A stretch of 64,000 bases of DNA. Origin: a bacterium. Its GTDB lineage: Bacteria; Sysuimicrobiota; Sysuimicrobiia; Sysuimicrobiales; Segetimicrobiaceae. Location: NCBI GenBank assembly GCA_035295165.1, contig DATGJN010000047.1, positions 1-64,000 on the forward strand, in the 5' to 3' direction. Both the position numbers and the translations under genes were made by a program. Positions 41,434 through 51,186 of the stretch are shown here, piece by piece. Position 1 is the first letter of the stretch. Every line of letters begins with the position of its first letter. Below the pieces are notes generated by a model, which was not told where the DNA came from, made no database searches, and saw only the letters and a list, made by a program, of their open reading frames with translations.

Positions 41434-42727
41434 ACCCGAGTACCCGCTCCACCGCATGCTCGCCAGCGTGTCCACGGAGGTCGCGCGCACGCTCGACCGC
41501 GCGCTGTCCGGCGGCGACGTGACCGCCGAGGAGGCCGAACGGCTGCTCGCGGCAACCGGAGCGGATCTCACGGCGACGATCGCCGCGGCCGACCATCTGC
41601 GCCGTCAGACCGTCGGCGAGGTCGTCACCTACGTCGTCAACCGCAACATCAACTTCACGAACGTCTGCATCAAGGGCTGCGGCTTCTGCGCGTTCAGCCG
41701 GGACTACCGGGAGGAGGAAGGCTACTTCCTCCCCGAGGAAGAGATCCTGCGGCGCGCGCGCGAGGCGTGGGAACTCGGGGCGACCGAGGTGTGCGTCCAG
41801 GCCGGGCTGGCCCCGAAGATGGACGGCGACCTCTACATCGACCTCGCGCGGCGGATCAAGGCCGCGCTGCCGGAGATGCACATCCACGGCTTCTCGCCTG
41901 AAGAGGTGCTGTACGGCTCCGTGCGCTCCGGCCGGTCGATCCGCGAGTACCTCGTTGCGCTGCGCGACGCGGGCGTGGGGAGCCTGCCGGGCACGGCGGC
42001 GGAGATCCTGGACGACGAGGTGCGCAACCGCATCGCGCCCGGGCGGATCCGCACGGCGCAGTGGATCGAGGTGATCCGCACCGCGCACGAGCTCGGCATT
42101 CCGACGACGTCCACGATGATGTTCGGCCATGTTGAGACGGCAGGCGATCAGGCCCGGCACCTCGTGCTGCTGCGCGACCTGCAGCGCTCGTCCGGCGGCT
42201 TCACGGAGTTCGTGCCGCTCAGCTTCGTCCACACGGAGGCGCCGATGTGGAAACGCGGCCTCGTCCGGGGGCTGCGCCCGGGACCGACCGGTGTCGAGGT
42301 GTTCCGCGTGCACGCGGTCGCCCGGATCGTCCTCAACCGCGCGATCCCGAACCTGCAGGTGTCCTGGGTCAAGGAAGGGCCCCGCGTGGCGCAGTTGCTG
42401 CTCGGCGCCGGGGCAAACGACCTCGGCGGCACGCTTATCAACGAGAGCATCTCCACCGCGGCCGGCGCCGGGTACGGCCAGCTGATCTCGCCGCGCGAGA
42501 TGCGCCGGCTCGTCCGCGAGGCCGGCCGAGTCCCCGCGGAGCGCCTGACCACGTACAAGATCCACCGGCTGTTCGACGCGGCCGACGACGAGGCGCCCGA
42601 CCCGCTCGACCTGGCGGCGGCCGACCCGACACGCTTCGGCAGCTACCGGCAGCTGATCAAGATGGACACGTTCCGCTACCGGCATCCGCACCGGGCGGGC
42701 GTCGAGCCGCGGGAGACCGTCCCGTAG
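41414..42727 (+). CDS. cofH: FO synthase subunit CofH
   Basis: 437 residues, radical-SAM. Cluster ligands C85, C89 and C92 in VCIKGCGFCAF. VNRNINFTNVC, GFSPEEVLYG and LPGTAAEILDDEVR are typical. It joins a tyrosine-derived radical to 5-amino-6-ribitylamino-uracil to form the intermediate used by CofG. Its start lies inside cofG. It implies that F420-dependent enzymes, such as the LLM protein at 27296, can work in this organism. Confidence 0.95.
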   Translation: MASPRPEPEYPLHRMLASVSTEVARTLDRALSGGDVTAEEAERLLAATGADLTATIAAADHLRRQTVGEVVTYVVNRNINFTNVCIKGCGFCAFSRDYREEEGYFLPEEEILRRAREAWELGATEVCVQAGLAPKMDGDLYIDLARRIKAALPEMHIHGFSPEEVLYGSVRSGRSIREYLVALRDAGVGSLPGTAAEILDDEVRNRIAPGRIRTAQWIEVIRTAHELGIPTTSTMMFGHVETAGDQARHLVLLRDLQRSSGGFTEFVPLSFVHTEAPMWKRGLVRGLRPGPTGVEVFRVHAVARIVLNRAIPNLQVSWVKEGPRVAQLLLGAGANDLGGTLINESISTAAGAGYGQLISPREMRRLVREAGRVPAERLTTYKIHRLFDAADDEAPDPLDLAAADPTRFGSYRQLIKMDTFRYRHPHRAGVEPRETVP

Positions 42728-42764
42728 CCGCCGCCGCGAGCCAACCGCACCACAGGAGCGGTCG

Positions 42765-43868
42765 ATGACACTCCAGACATGGGCGATCGGACGCCCCAAG
42801 ACGGACCTCGACACCCCCGCCCTGCTCGTGGACTTGCCCACGATGCAGCGGAACCTGGACCGGATGGCCCGCTACATGCGCGACGCCGGGGTCGGGTGGC
42901 GACCGCACACGAAGGCGATCAAGACGCCGGCGATCGCGCACATGCTGCTGCGCGCCGGCGCCCACGGGGTCACCTGTGCGAAGCTCGGCGAGGCCGAGGT
43001 GATGGCCGCGGGCGGGATCCGCGACATCCTCATCGCGAACCAGGTCGTCGGCGACCAGAAGATCGCGCGGCTCGTCAACCTGCTCCCGCACGCCGACGTG
43101 ATCGTGGCCGTAGACAGCGAGGTCAACGTCCGCGCGCTGGACGCCGCATCACGCGAGAAGGGCGTGCGCCTGCGCGTGCTGATCGAGGTCAACACCGGCA
43201 TGAACCGCGCCGGCGTGGAGCCGGGCGACCCGGTCGTCCGTCTCGCCCGGACGATCCACGGCTGCGAGGGGCTGCGCTTCGCAGGCGTGATGGGATGGGA
43301 GGCTCACGCGATCCGAATCACCGACCCCGCCGAGAAGCGGCGCGCGATCGAGCAGGCGGTGGGCCTGCTCGCCGACAGCGCCGAGCGCTGCCGGCGGGCG
43401 GACCTTCCGGTGGATATCGTCAGCTGCGGGGGCACCGGCACCTACATGATCACGGCTCGGGTGCCTGGGATCACCGAGATCCAGGCCGGCGGCGGCATCT
43501 TCGGCGACGTGCTGTACCGCACCCGGATGGGCGTCGATCACGAGTACGCGCTCACGGTACTCGCGACCGTCACGAGCCGGCCGACGCCGACCCGGGTCAT
43601 CTGCGACGCCGGCAAGAAGACGATGAGCAGCGACGCGGCGCCGCCCGAGCCGATCGGGCTCGCGCACGTGACGTCCGTGGCGCTGTCGGCCGAGCACGCC
43701 AAGCTGGAGCTCAGCGAGCCCGACGCGTCGCTGCGGGTCGGGGACAAGCTCGAGTTCGTGGTCGGCTACTCCGACACCACCGTGTGCCTCCACGACGAGC
43801 TGTACGGCGTGCGGGACGGCCGGGTCGAGATCGTCTGGCCGCTGCTGGGACGGGGCAAGTTGCGCTAA
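42765..43868 (+). CDS. DSD1-family PLP enzyme (D-threonine aldolase/D-serine dehydratase-like)
   Basis: 367 residues, alanine-racemase fold. The PLP lysine is K50 in RPHTKAIKTP. VDIVSCGGTGTYMI and QAGGGIFGD are typical, and the C-terminal metal site is represented by CLHDELYGV. Members split D-3-hydroxyamino acids (aldolase) or dehydrate D-serine. It follows cofH by 37 nt. Substrate not determinable. Confidence 0.85.
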   Translation: MTLQTWAIGRPKTDLDTPALLVDLPTMQRNLDRMARYMRDAGVGWRPHTKAIKTPAIAHMLLRAGAHGVTCAKLGEAEVMAAGGIRDILIANQVVGDQKIARLVNLLPHADVIVAVDSEVNVRALDAASREKGVRLRVLIEVNTGMNRAGVEPGDPVVRLARTIHGCEGLRFAGVMGWEAHAIRITDPAEKRRAIEQAVGLLADSAERCRRADLPVDIVSCGGTGTYMITARVPGITEIQAGGGIFGDVLYRTRMGVDHEYALTVLATVTSRPTPTRVICDAGKKTMSSDAAPPEPIGLAHVTSVALSAEHAKLELSEPDASLRVGDKLEFVVGYSDTTVCLHDELYGVRDGRVEIVWPLLGRGKLR

Positions 43869-43877
43869 AGGCCGCCG

Positions 43878-44630
43878 ATGGCTGCTCCGACAATCGGTCC
43901 CGCCCGAGGGAAGACTGGCGCGGCCGTGCCCGCCGGCGATCGGGTCGCGGTCGTTACCGGTGCCAACCGGGGGATCGGCTGGGCGATCGCGCGCGGGCTC
44001 GCCGGCCTGGGTCTCACCGTCTACGTCACGGCGCGCGACCCGGATGCGGCCGCCACGGTCGTCGCAAACACGCGCGCCACGGAGCTGCGGTTGATCCCGC
44101 ACCAGCTCGACGTCACGGACGACCGGTCGGTGGCGGCGCTGCGGGACGACATCGAGTCGCAGCATGGGCGCCTGGACGCCCTCGTCAACAACGCCGGCGC
44201 CTACTACGACCTGGGCCAGCGCGCGGGCGAGGCGGACTTGGCGATCGCGCGGGCGGCGCTCGACGTCAATCTGCTCGGAGCGTGGCGCATGTGCGTGGCG
44301 TTCGTGCCGCTGATGCGGCGCGGGCGCTACGGACGGATCGTGAACGTCTCGAGCGGCGCGGGGAGCTTCGTGGATCCCGACCCGGACGCCCCGGCCTACA
44401 GCGTCTCGAAGGCGGCGCTCAACATGCTGACGGTCAAGCTCGCATCCGACCTAAGCGGGACGGGCATCCTCGTCAACGCCGCGTGCCCAGGCTGGGTGCG
44501 GACCACGATGGGAGGCCCCTGCGCGCCGCGTGCTCCCGAGCAGGGTGCCGACACGCCGATCTGGCTCGCCACGCTTCCGCCGGACGGCCCGACGGGCGGC
44601 TTTTTCCGGGACCGGCGCCCGATCTCCTAG
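43878..44630 (+). CDS. SDR-family oxidoreductase (carbonyl-reductase-like)
   Basis: 250 residues. Cofactor loop TGANRGIGW, ALVNNAGAYY, catalytic Tyr/Lys in AYSVSKAALNM, and CPGWVRTTMGG near the end. The C-terminal GGFFRDRRPIS resembles carbonyl reductases that use NADPH. It follows the DSD1-type gene by 9 nt, suggesting co-transcription. It converges with the next SDR. Confidence 0.87.
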   Translation: MAAPTIGPARGKTGAAVPAGDRVAVVTGANRGIGWAIARGLAGLGLTVYVTARDPDAAATVVANTRATELRLIPHQLDVTDDRSVAALRDDIESQHGRLDALVNNAGAYYDLGQRAGEADLAIARAALDVNLLGAWRMCVAFVPLMRRGRYGRIVNVSSGAGSFVDPDPDAPAYSVSKAALNMLTVKLASDLSGTGILVNAACPGWVRTTMGGPCAPRAPEQGADTPIWLATLPPDGPTGGFFRDRRPIS

Positions 44631-44696
44631 TAGGATCCCCACGCCGCACGGGGCGCCCGCACGTCTGCGCAACCCCGGCGCGGTCGGGACGATGCC

Positions 44697-45512
44697 TCAG
44701 GCCGTGCCTGGCTGATACCGCGTGGCGAGCGTCGGCTTGTTGGCGCTTCCGAAGATCGCGCCCTGCAACTCCGCCAGCCGGTCGAGCAGCGACGCATCAT
44801 CAAGCCCGGGGATGCACGTGACCTCGCCCCGCGCGAACGCGGCGAGCGACGCGGCGGCCACGTCGTCCGCCGTCATCCGCGGCCGCTGGCTGAAGTCCAT
44901 GCCCTGCACTGTGTGGAACTCCGTCGCCACAACGCCGGGGAGGCACACCTGCACGCGGACGCCGGTGCCGGCGATCTCGCCCCCGAGCGCCTGCGTGAAC
45001 GTCACGATGAACGCCTTCGCCCCGGCGTAGGTGGCGCGGTGAGGCAGCGGCCTCGGCGGCATCGAGCCGCTGAACGCAAGCAGGGAGGCGATGTTGATGA
45101 CGCCACCTGTGCCGCGACGGATCAGGCCGGGGAGCGCCGCGCGGGTGAGGCGGGCGACGGCGCGGATATGGACGTTGATCAGGCCGTCGATGACCTCCGG
45201 CTCGACCTGCGCGAACGGGCGGTACCCGCCGAAGCCGGCGTTGTTCACCAACAGAGCGAGAGACTCGTCGCCGGCAACCCGCGCTTCGACGCGGGCGAGC
45301 GCGCCCGCGTCGGCGAGGTCGGCCGCGAGCACCTCGGCGTGCGCGTGCGCCTCCCTGTGCAACCGCTCGGCCAACTGCTCCAGCCGCTCGCGCCGCCGCG
45401 CGACCAGGACCAGATCGTACCCCTCGCGCGCTAATCGCCCGGCGTACGCCTCTCCGATGCCGGCCGATGCTCCGGTGACCAGGGCGCGCGGCCGGGTGCC
45501 AGAACTCGACAT
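44697..45512 (-). CDS. SDR-family oxidoreductase
   Basis: 271 residues. TGASAGIGEAYA, LLVNNAGFGG, and catalytic Tyr-x-x-x-Lys in TYAGAKAFI. It belongs to the DltE/YbbO-like group that often reduces acyl or ketone substrates. Start choice: GGGAGG sits immediately before an ATG at 45518, too close for use, but 7 nt before the in-frame ATG at 45512, which is therefore preferred. Divergent from the methyltransferase-like gene at 45762. Confidence 0.87.
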   Translation of the reverse strand: MSSSGTRPRALVTGASAGIGEAYAGRLAREGYDLVLVARRRERLEQLAERLHREAHAHAEVLAADLADAGALARVEARVAGDESLALLVNNAGFGGYRPFAQVEPEVIDGLINVHIRAVARLTRAALPGLIRRGTGGVINIASLLAFSGSMPPRPLPHRATYAGAKAFIVTFTQALGGEIAGTGVRVQVCLPGVVATEFHTVQGMDFSQRPRMTADDVAAASLAAFARGEVTCIPGLDDASLLDRLAELQGAIFGSANKPTLATRYQPGTA

Positions 45513-45761
45513 GCTCATCCCTCCCGGATCTCAACCACCACGGTGCTGCAGAATCGCGAGGTCGAAGTTCCCGATCGGGCCCCTTCGTCTCCTCCATCGC
45601 GGCGGAACGCTGCACCACCGCCTGCGGCATGCACCCGGTCACCCCTTCGTCGGCGCTCCGCGACGCGGTACCGACGCCCGGGACATCGTTCGGAATTGCC
45701 CCATCGAGCACAGGCGGCTATGCTGAGGGCAGCACCAATCTGCGGGTCACCGTGGGGGCAC

Positions 45762-46226
45762 ATGGGGAAGCCAGATACCGCGGGTGTCGTCGCTCCACCG
45801 CCCTTGATCTATCTTGCGGCTGTCGTCGTGGGGTTGGCGCTCCGGCGGCTGGCTCCGGCGCCGGTCCTCCCGCGTCCCCTCGCCTACGAGCTCGGCGTCG
45901 CCGTCATCGTGATCGCCGTGGCGCTCGCGTTGTGGGGCGTGCGTGAGATGCGCCGCGCCGGCACGTCCGAGAGTACGGCGGTTCCGACGCGCGCGCTCGT
46001 GACGACGGGCCCCTTCCGTCTCAGCCGCAATCCCTTGTACGTGTCGCTGACGCTCTGTTATCTCGGCATCATGCTCGCCGCCCAGGCGCTGTGGGGGCTG
46101 GCGTTGGTGGTCGTCGTGCTCTTCGTGATGCGGCGCGGCGTGATCGACCGCGAGGAACGCTACATGTCGCGGAGGTTCGGCGACGCGTATCTCCGGTACA
46201 GGAAACAGGTACGGCGCTGGATGTAG
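45762..46226 (+). CDS. Isoprenylcysteine carboxyl methyltransferase-like membrane protein
   Basis: 154 residues, four to five hydrophobic helices. TTGPFRLSRNPLYVSL and RFGDAYLRYRKQVRRWM are the conserved SAM-binding motifs of the ICMT/PEMT family, which methylate lipids or other small hydrophobic molecules. An upstream in-frame ATG at 45720 is possible. Substrate unknown. Confidence 0.82.
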   Translation: MGKPDTAGVVAPPPLIYLAAVVVGLALRRLAPAPVLPRPLAYELGVAVIVIAVALALWGVREMRRAGTSESTAVPTRALVTTGPFRLSRNPLYVSLTLCYLGIMLAAQALWGLALVVVVLFVMRRGVIDREERYMSRRFGDAYLRYRKQVRRWM

Positions 46227-46385
46227 GCTCCGCGGCCCGCGTCCAGACCTCCAACCGGCGCTGCAGAACCAAACCGCTGGACCATGGTCGCGCTCGACGT
46301 CCAGCACGGGCCACACATCCGAACCGCGCGGTTCGTGCGGTCGCGCAGCGAACCGGCGGACCTCAAGATCGGGAGGCGAGCGTAC

Positions 46386-47006
46386 ATGCAGATTGAACAC
46401 CGGGGGCGTCGTCCGAGCGTGGACTCGACGGCGTGGGTCGCTCCGACGGCCGTGCTGTCCGGCGCGGTCACGATAGGCCCGCGTGTCCGCATCTTGCACG
46501 GCGCGGTCTTGACGGCGGAGGGCGGCGCGGAGTTGTTCGTCGGCGCCGAGTCCGTGATCATGGAACAGGCCGTGCTTCGGGCGGCCGGGCGGTTTCCTCT
46601 CCGCCTCGGTGAGCAGGTCCTCGTCGGCCCCCATGCGTACCTCACCGGGTGCACCGTCGGACCACGCTGCTTCATCGCAACCGGTGCCATGGTGTTCAAC
46701 GGCGCATCGCTTGGCGAGACGTGCGTCGTCGCGCTGGATGGCAAGGTGCACATCGACACAGAGCTCCCGGCGGGCGCACGCGTTCCCATTGGATATCTCG
46801 CGTTCGGGCGACCGGCGAGGCTCTACAATCCGGTGCAGTCCCCTGAGGTCCACGAAGAGCTCAACAAGACCAACTTCATGCGCTACGTGTTCGGTGTCGA
46901 TCCCGAGGGAAGGGACCGGTCCGCGATCATGGCGGAGGCACTGACGAAGTACGCGCGCGCCCTCGGAGCCCATTCCGGCGACAGGGTGCTCACGAGCGAT
47001 GAATAG
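46386..47006 (+). CDS. Left-handed beta-helix protein, gamma-carbonic-anhydrase-like
   Basis: 206 residues of hexapeptide-repeat sequence (STAWVAPTAVLSGAVTIG, then VRILHGAVL and VGPHAYLTGCTVG). His in LHGAVL and in GPHAYL could be part of the trimer's metal site. The C-terminal helix (VHEELNKTNFMRYVFGVD) is typical for YrdA/CaiE-type proteins. GGGAGG precedes the ATG at 46386; an earlier in-frame start at 46284 is possible. Enzymatic activity is uncertain because many relatives lack it. Confidence 0.8.
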   Translation: MQIEHRGRRPSVDSTAWVAPTAVLSGAVTIGPRVRILHGAVLTAEGGAELFVGAESVIMEQAVLRAAGRFPLRLGEQVLVGPHAYLTGCTVGPRCFIATGAMVFNGASLGETCVVALDGKVHIDTELPAGARVPIGYLAFGRPARLYNPVQSPEVHEELNKTNFMRYVFGVDPEGRDRSAIMAEALTKYARALGAHSGDRVLTSDE

Positions 47007-47020
47007 CCAAGGCGTCCCCT

Positions 47021-47064
47021 CGGACGACGTCGTTGGCCGGCACGGCCGCCCTCCAGATCGTCCG
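47021..47064. terminator. Nested inverted repeat between convergent genes
   Basis: CGGACGA (47021-47027) pairs with TCGTCCG (47058-47064) and encloses GGCCG (47035-47039) with CGGCC (47043-47047). It fills the gap between two converging genes and is likely a shared terminator. No T-run. Confidence 0.45.
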
Positions 47065-47088
47065 GTATGACCGTCGGATCTCCGCCCG

Positions 47089-49074
47089 TTACTCCGGCCA
47101 GACGAAGCGCTGCTTCACGGTAGCCACCACCCGCGCGACGTCCTCCGGGCTCGGTGTGACGCCGCCGGCGCGCACCGTGATCTCGTCCATCGCCTTGAGC
47201 CGGATGAGACCCTGAAACGCCGCGGGAGCATCGCGCAGTCCTGCCTCCAGCGCTTCGCGCACGGCGCCGGTCCAGACCGCGTCGTACGCATCCCGCTCTG
47301 GACCGAAGTCGAATTCGCGCTCGGGCATCGCCCCGCGCACCTCGTTCCGCCGTCGGGCCGTCACGTCGAGGTCGGGGTGTCCGCCGGCGTCGAGCACGAC
47401 CCCGTACACGCGACGCGCCGTCTCGGGTGTGACAAGTTGATTGCGGACATCCTCCGCCACCGCGTCAGGATCACGGGCTAGCGGGGATCCGTGGCCACCG
47501 CCGCCCTGCGTGAGGAACTGGATGACGTCCCCCGCTTCCATCTCGAGCACGTCGACCTTCCCGACGTTCCGTTCCTCGGGGGTGCCAGGGTTGAGGATCG
47601 CCATGCCGGGAGTCCCGGCGCGACCGCCGCGAAGACCCCACGGGCGGAAGTGGAAGCGCTCAAGACCCCGCGCCGTCAGAATCGTGTGCGGGGCCAGGCA
47701 GCGGAAGGTGAATTCGAGCCCGTTCCCGCCGCGGTGCGCTCCGGCGCCTGCGGAATCTTCACGCAGCGCGTACCGCAGAACCTCTACTGGCATCTCGGTC
47801 TCCAGCACCTCGATCGGGATGTTCCGGATGAACGAGGAGAACTCCGCCCCTTCGATCCCGTCCTTGGATGCGCGGGCTCCCGAGCCGCCCGAGAGCGGCT
47901 GCGCCACGTTCACCTTGAGGTCGCCGGTGTCCGGGTCCGCGCAGGCGATCAACACGGGCGCCGACATCCCGCCGCCTGCCGCCGGAATGTACGCGGGATC
48001 GAGACGGCTGAGCGGCCCCATGCTGACTTCCCACGCACGCCGCATCGTGGCGGCGCGAACCCCGCACGCCGCGTTCGTGCGGGGATTCACGAGCGACCCC
48101 TCGGGGGCCACGATGTGGAGGGGCCGCACGAGCCCGCTGTTGTACGGCAGATTCGGATCCTTCGTACGCAAATAGTTGACGACACCCGGCACGATCATGT
48201 AGTGCCCGGTCTGGCTGAACGTCGGCAGGTTCAGGGCCGCCCGCACCTGCGGATCGGTGCCCGTGAAATCGAGGACGATCTCGCTGCCGCGCACGCGCAG
48301 GGTGAGCTCGAGGCGAATCGGATGCCCGCCCGGCACGACGTCGCCCTCGAGGAGGTCGCCAAAGGCGTAGTCGCCGTCTGGCAGCTGCTCGATCAGGCGG
48401 CGCGCCTGCCCTTCGGCGTAGTCGAGCAGCGCCCTGCCGCCGCGCATCGCCGCGTCCGCGCCGTACCGGGTAAACAGCGCGTGCATCCGGCGTTCCGCGG
48501 TGTTGACGGAGCCGATCAGCGCCTTGAGGTCGCCCCAGTTCTGATCGGGGATGCGGGAGTTCAAGAGCAGCAACCGGAGGAGCCCCTCGTTCAGCTCGCC
48601 GCGGGCGTACAGCTTGAGCGGCGGGATCCGAAGTCCCTCCTGCCAGATATCGTAGCAGGAGGGCGAGATGCTCCCGGGCACCTTGCCGCCCACGTCGGAT
48701 GAGTGAATGAACCCCATCGCAAAACAGCACAGGCGGCCCTCGGCGAAGATCGGCTTCCAGATGAAGACGTCGCACAAGTGCGTGGACAGCCCCCCGGTCA
48801 GGTAGGGGTCGTTGGAGATGCAGACATCGCCCTCCTGATACTCCGGAATCGCCGAGAACGCGCGACCGCACCACATGCCGATCATCACGCTCACGCCCAG
48901 GTTGATCGGGGCGGCGAACAGCTCGCCCTCCGGCGTGGCGATCCCGGTGCCGAAATCCGCGGTCTCCTTGATGAACACCGTGTGCCCGGTGCGGAGCAGG
49001 TTGTACGCCATCTCGTTGGCGATGCTCTGAAACCGGTTCTTGAGGATCTCCAAGAGCACGCTCTGCGGCGGCAT
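47089..49074 (-). CDS. Hydantoinase/oxoprolinase B subunit, second copy
   Basis: 661 residues, about 115 longer than the HyuB at 6059 because of a C-terminal extension ending VARVVATVKQRFVWPE. MPPQSVLLEILKNRFQSIAN, HTVFIKETADFGTG and YQEGDVCISNDPYLTGGLS are family motifs, and the late QFLTQGGGGHGSPLARDP is the conserved Gly-rich loop. The ATG is 2 nt past the HyuA stop; an in-frame GTG at 49080 overlaps that stop. It lies last in the Dpp-type operon. Substrate unknown. Confidence 0.9.
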   Translation of the reverse strand: MPPQSVLLEILKNRFQSIANEMAYNLLRTGHTVFIKETADFGTGIATPEGELFAAPINLGVSVMIGMWCGRAFSAIPEYQEGDVCISNDPYLTGGLSTHLCDVFIWKPIFAEGRLCCFAMGFIHSSDVGGKVPGSISPSCYDIWQEGLRIPPLKLYARGELNEGLLRLLLLNSRIPDQNWGDLKALIGSVNTAERRMHALFTRYGADAAMRGGRALLDYAEGQARRLIEQLPDGDYAFGDLLEGDVVPGGHPIRLELTLRVRGSEIVLDFTGTDPQVRAALNLPTFSQTGHYMIVPGVVNYLRTKDPNLPYNSGLVRPLHIVAPEGSLVNPRTNAACGVRAATMRRAWEVSMGPLSRLDPAYIPAAGGGMSAPVLIACADPDTGDLKVNVAQPLSGGSGARASKDGIEGAEFSSFIRNIPIEVLETEMPVEVLRYALREDSAGAGAHRGGNGLEFTFRCLAPHTILTARGLERFHFRPWGLRGGRAGTPGMAILNPGTPEERNVGKVDVLEMEAGDVIQFLTQGGGGHGSPLARDPDAVAEDVRNQLVTPETARRVYGVVLDAGGHPDLDVTARRRNEVRGAMPEREFDFGPERDAYDAVWTGAVREALEAGLRDAPAAFQGLIRLKAMDEITVRAGGVTPSPEDVARVVATVKQRFVWPE

Positions 49075-49076
49075 CG

Positions 49077-51116
49077 TCACCGCGCCTCCCCGATCAGGTT
49101 CTCCCACTGATCGACGCGCACCGCGAAGCCGGGCGGGACGAACGTCGTGGTGTCGTATTGCTCGATGATTGCGGGACCGTCGAGCGTGTCCCCGGGGCGG
49201 AGCGCCGCGCGCGCGTACACGGCCGCCGGCACGCGTCCGGCCTCGAAGAAGATCGACCGTGTGCCGCACGGGCGGGCCACCGCCGGAGGTCGGCCGTCCG
49301 CGGCACCGCGCAGCGCGGGCCTCGCGGGCACGCCGATCACCGTGAGGCGCGCGTTGATGAACTCGATCGGGGTGGCCGGGTCCGCGTGCCCGTAGACGTA
49401 CTCGTGCTGCCGGTGGAACCGATCCGCCAGCGCGTCGCCCGCGTTCGGACCGAACCCGCCGTCGGGCACCGCCACCGTCAATTCGAACGACTGCCCCTTG
49501 TAGCGCAGGTCCGCCGCGTACGCGTAGTCGATCCGCGCCAGCTCCACGCCCTCCCCGGTCACCCACGCGGTCGCGGCCGACTTCAGGCCGGCAAACAAGT
49601 CCGCGAGTTGCGCGGAGGCCACGCCCAACGGGGCGTAGATCGTCCGCACGAAGTCGCGCCGGAGGTCGGCCAGAAGCGAACCGAGCGCGCAGAGCGTGCC
49701 GGGGCTCGGGGGCACGAGGACCCGCGTGATGCCGACCTCGCGCGCGATCAAGAACGCGTGGGTCGCGCCGGCCCCTCCGTACGCGAGCAGCGCGAAGTCC
49801 TGAGGATCGACGCCCCGGCGCGTCATCAGCGGCATGAACTGCGCATACATGTTCGACGTCGCGACCTGCAGGATGCTCTCCGCCGCCGCCTCCGGCTCCA
49901 TCTCCAGCGTGGCGCCGAGCGTCGCCACCGAGTCCACCGCCAGGTCGCGGCGGAGCGGCATCGTCCCGCCCAGGAACTGCGCGGGATCGATGATCCCGAG
50001 CGTCACATAGGCGTCCGTGACCGTGGGGCGGCGCCCCCCTCGACCGTAGCACGCCGGGCCCGGATCCGCGCCGGCGCTCATGGGTCCGACCTTCAGCACG
50101 CCGGCGGAGTCACACCAGGCGATCGACCCGCCGCCCGCCCCAATCGACGACACGTCCACCGCGGGAATGATGACGGGGAAGTCGCCGACCGCGTTCTCCG
50201 TGCCGTACGCGATGTCGCCGTCGATCACGCTGACGTCGGCGCTGGTGCCGCCCATATCGAGTGCGACGACCTTCGACCACCCGGCCTGGCGTGCGATCTG
50301 GAGCGCCCCCATGACGCCCGAGGCTGGGCCGGAGAGCAGGGTCTCGACCGGTGAGTGGTAGGCGCTCTCGACGCTCATTGCGCCCCCGTTGGATTTGGTC
50401 GTCAACAGCGTTGTACGGGGACTCAGCGTCTCCATCCGGGCGCGCAGGTTCGTGAAATACTGGCGCAACCGGATGCCGAGATACGCGTTGATCACGGTCA
50501 TCGACGTCCGTTCGTACTCCCGTTGCTCCGGCCACACCTCGTGCGAGGCGCACACGTAGAGGCCGGGGAAGTTCCGACGCAGGCACGCCGCGGCGGCGGC
50601 TTCGTGCGACGGATTCCGGTGGGCGTGCAGGAACGAGATCGCGACCGCCTCCACCCCCTCGTCGACCAGCCGGCGGCCCGCCTCCTCCACGGCGGCGATG
50701 GGGAGCGGCCGCACCTCGCGCCCGGTCGCGGCGATGCGCTCGTCGACTTCCACCACCCAGTGCCGCGGCACCAGCGGCGCCGGCTTGGCGGTCATGTAGT
50801 CGTTCGGATTCGGCACCCGCTGGCGCGCGATGATCAGCACGTCGCGGAACCCGCGCGTCACGAGCAGGGCTGTGCGCGCTCCGGTGCGTTCGATGAGCGT
50901 GTTCACGCCGAGCGTCGTGCCGTGCACGAGATACGCGATCTCGCGGGGGTCCATGGACGTCTTCTCGACCAGCTTCTGCAGGCCGTTCCAGACGGCCCCC
51001 GCCGGATCCGATGGCACGGAGGGTGTCTTCAGCGACACGACCGCGCCGGCGTCGTCCATCAACGAGAAGTCGGTGAAGGTGCCTCCGATATCGATGCCCA
51101 GCCGATAGTGCGCCAC
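49077..51116 (-). CDS. Hydantoinase/oxoprolinase A subunit, second copy
   Basis: 679 residues. N-terminal YRLGIDIGGTFTDFSL and later VVALDMGGTSADVSV bind ATP; SIGAGGGSIAW and GPACYGRGGRRPTVTDA are conserved. It differs clearly from the HyuA at 7702, so it is not a recent duplicate. The GTG at 51116 follows AGAGGAGC. It is 70 nt after the binding-protein gene. With the transporter and peptidase upstream it could open a lactam or pyroglutamyl ring released from an imported peptide. Confidence 0.9.
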   Translation of the reverse strand: MAHYRLGIDIGGTFTDFSLMDDAGAVVSLKTPSVPSDPAGAVWNGLQKLVEKTSMDPREIAYLVHGTTLGVNTLIERTGARTALLVTRGFRDVLIIARQRVPNPNDYMTAKPAPLVPRHWVVEVDERIAATGREVRPLPIAAVEEAGRRLVDEGVEAVAISFLHAHRNPSHEAAAAACLRRNFPGLYVCASHEVWPEQREYERTSMTVINAYLGIRLRQYFTNLRARMETLSPRTTLLTTKSNGGAMSVESAYHSPVETLLSGPASGVMGALQIARQAGWSKVVALDMGGTSADVSVIDGDIAYGTENAVGDFPVIIPAVDVSSIGAGGGSIAWCDSAGVLKVGPMSAGADPGPACYGRGGRRPTVTDAYVTLGIIDPAQFLGGTMPLRRDLAVDSVATLGATLEMEPEAAAESILQVATSNMYAQFMPLMTRRGVDPQDFALLAYGGAGATHAFLIAREVGITRVLVPPSPGTLCALGSLLADLRRDFVRTIYAPLGVASAQLADLFAGLKSAATAWVTGEGVELARIDYAYAADLRYKGQSFELTVAVPDGGFGPNAGDALADRFHRQHEYVYGHADPATPIEFINARLTVIGVPARPALRGAADGRPPAVARPCGTRSIFFEAGRVPAAVYARAALRPGDTLDGPAIIEQYDTTTFVPPGFAVRVDQWENLIGEAR

Positions 51117-51186
51117 GAACCGTGCTCCTCTCTTCCGTCACTCAATCGGGGTCCGACCGGACATCTCCCCAGGACGGCGCGAGGCC

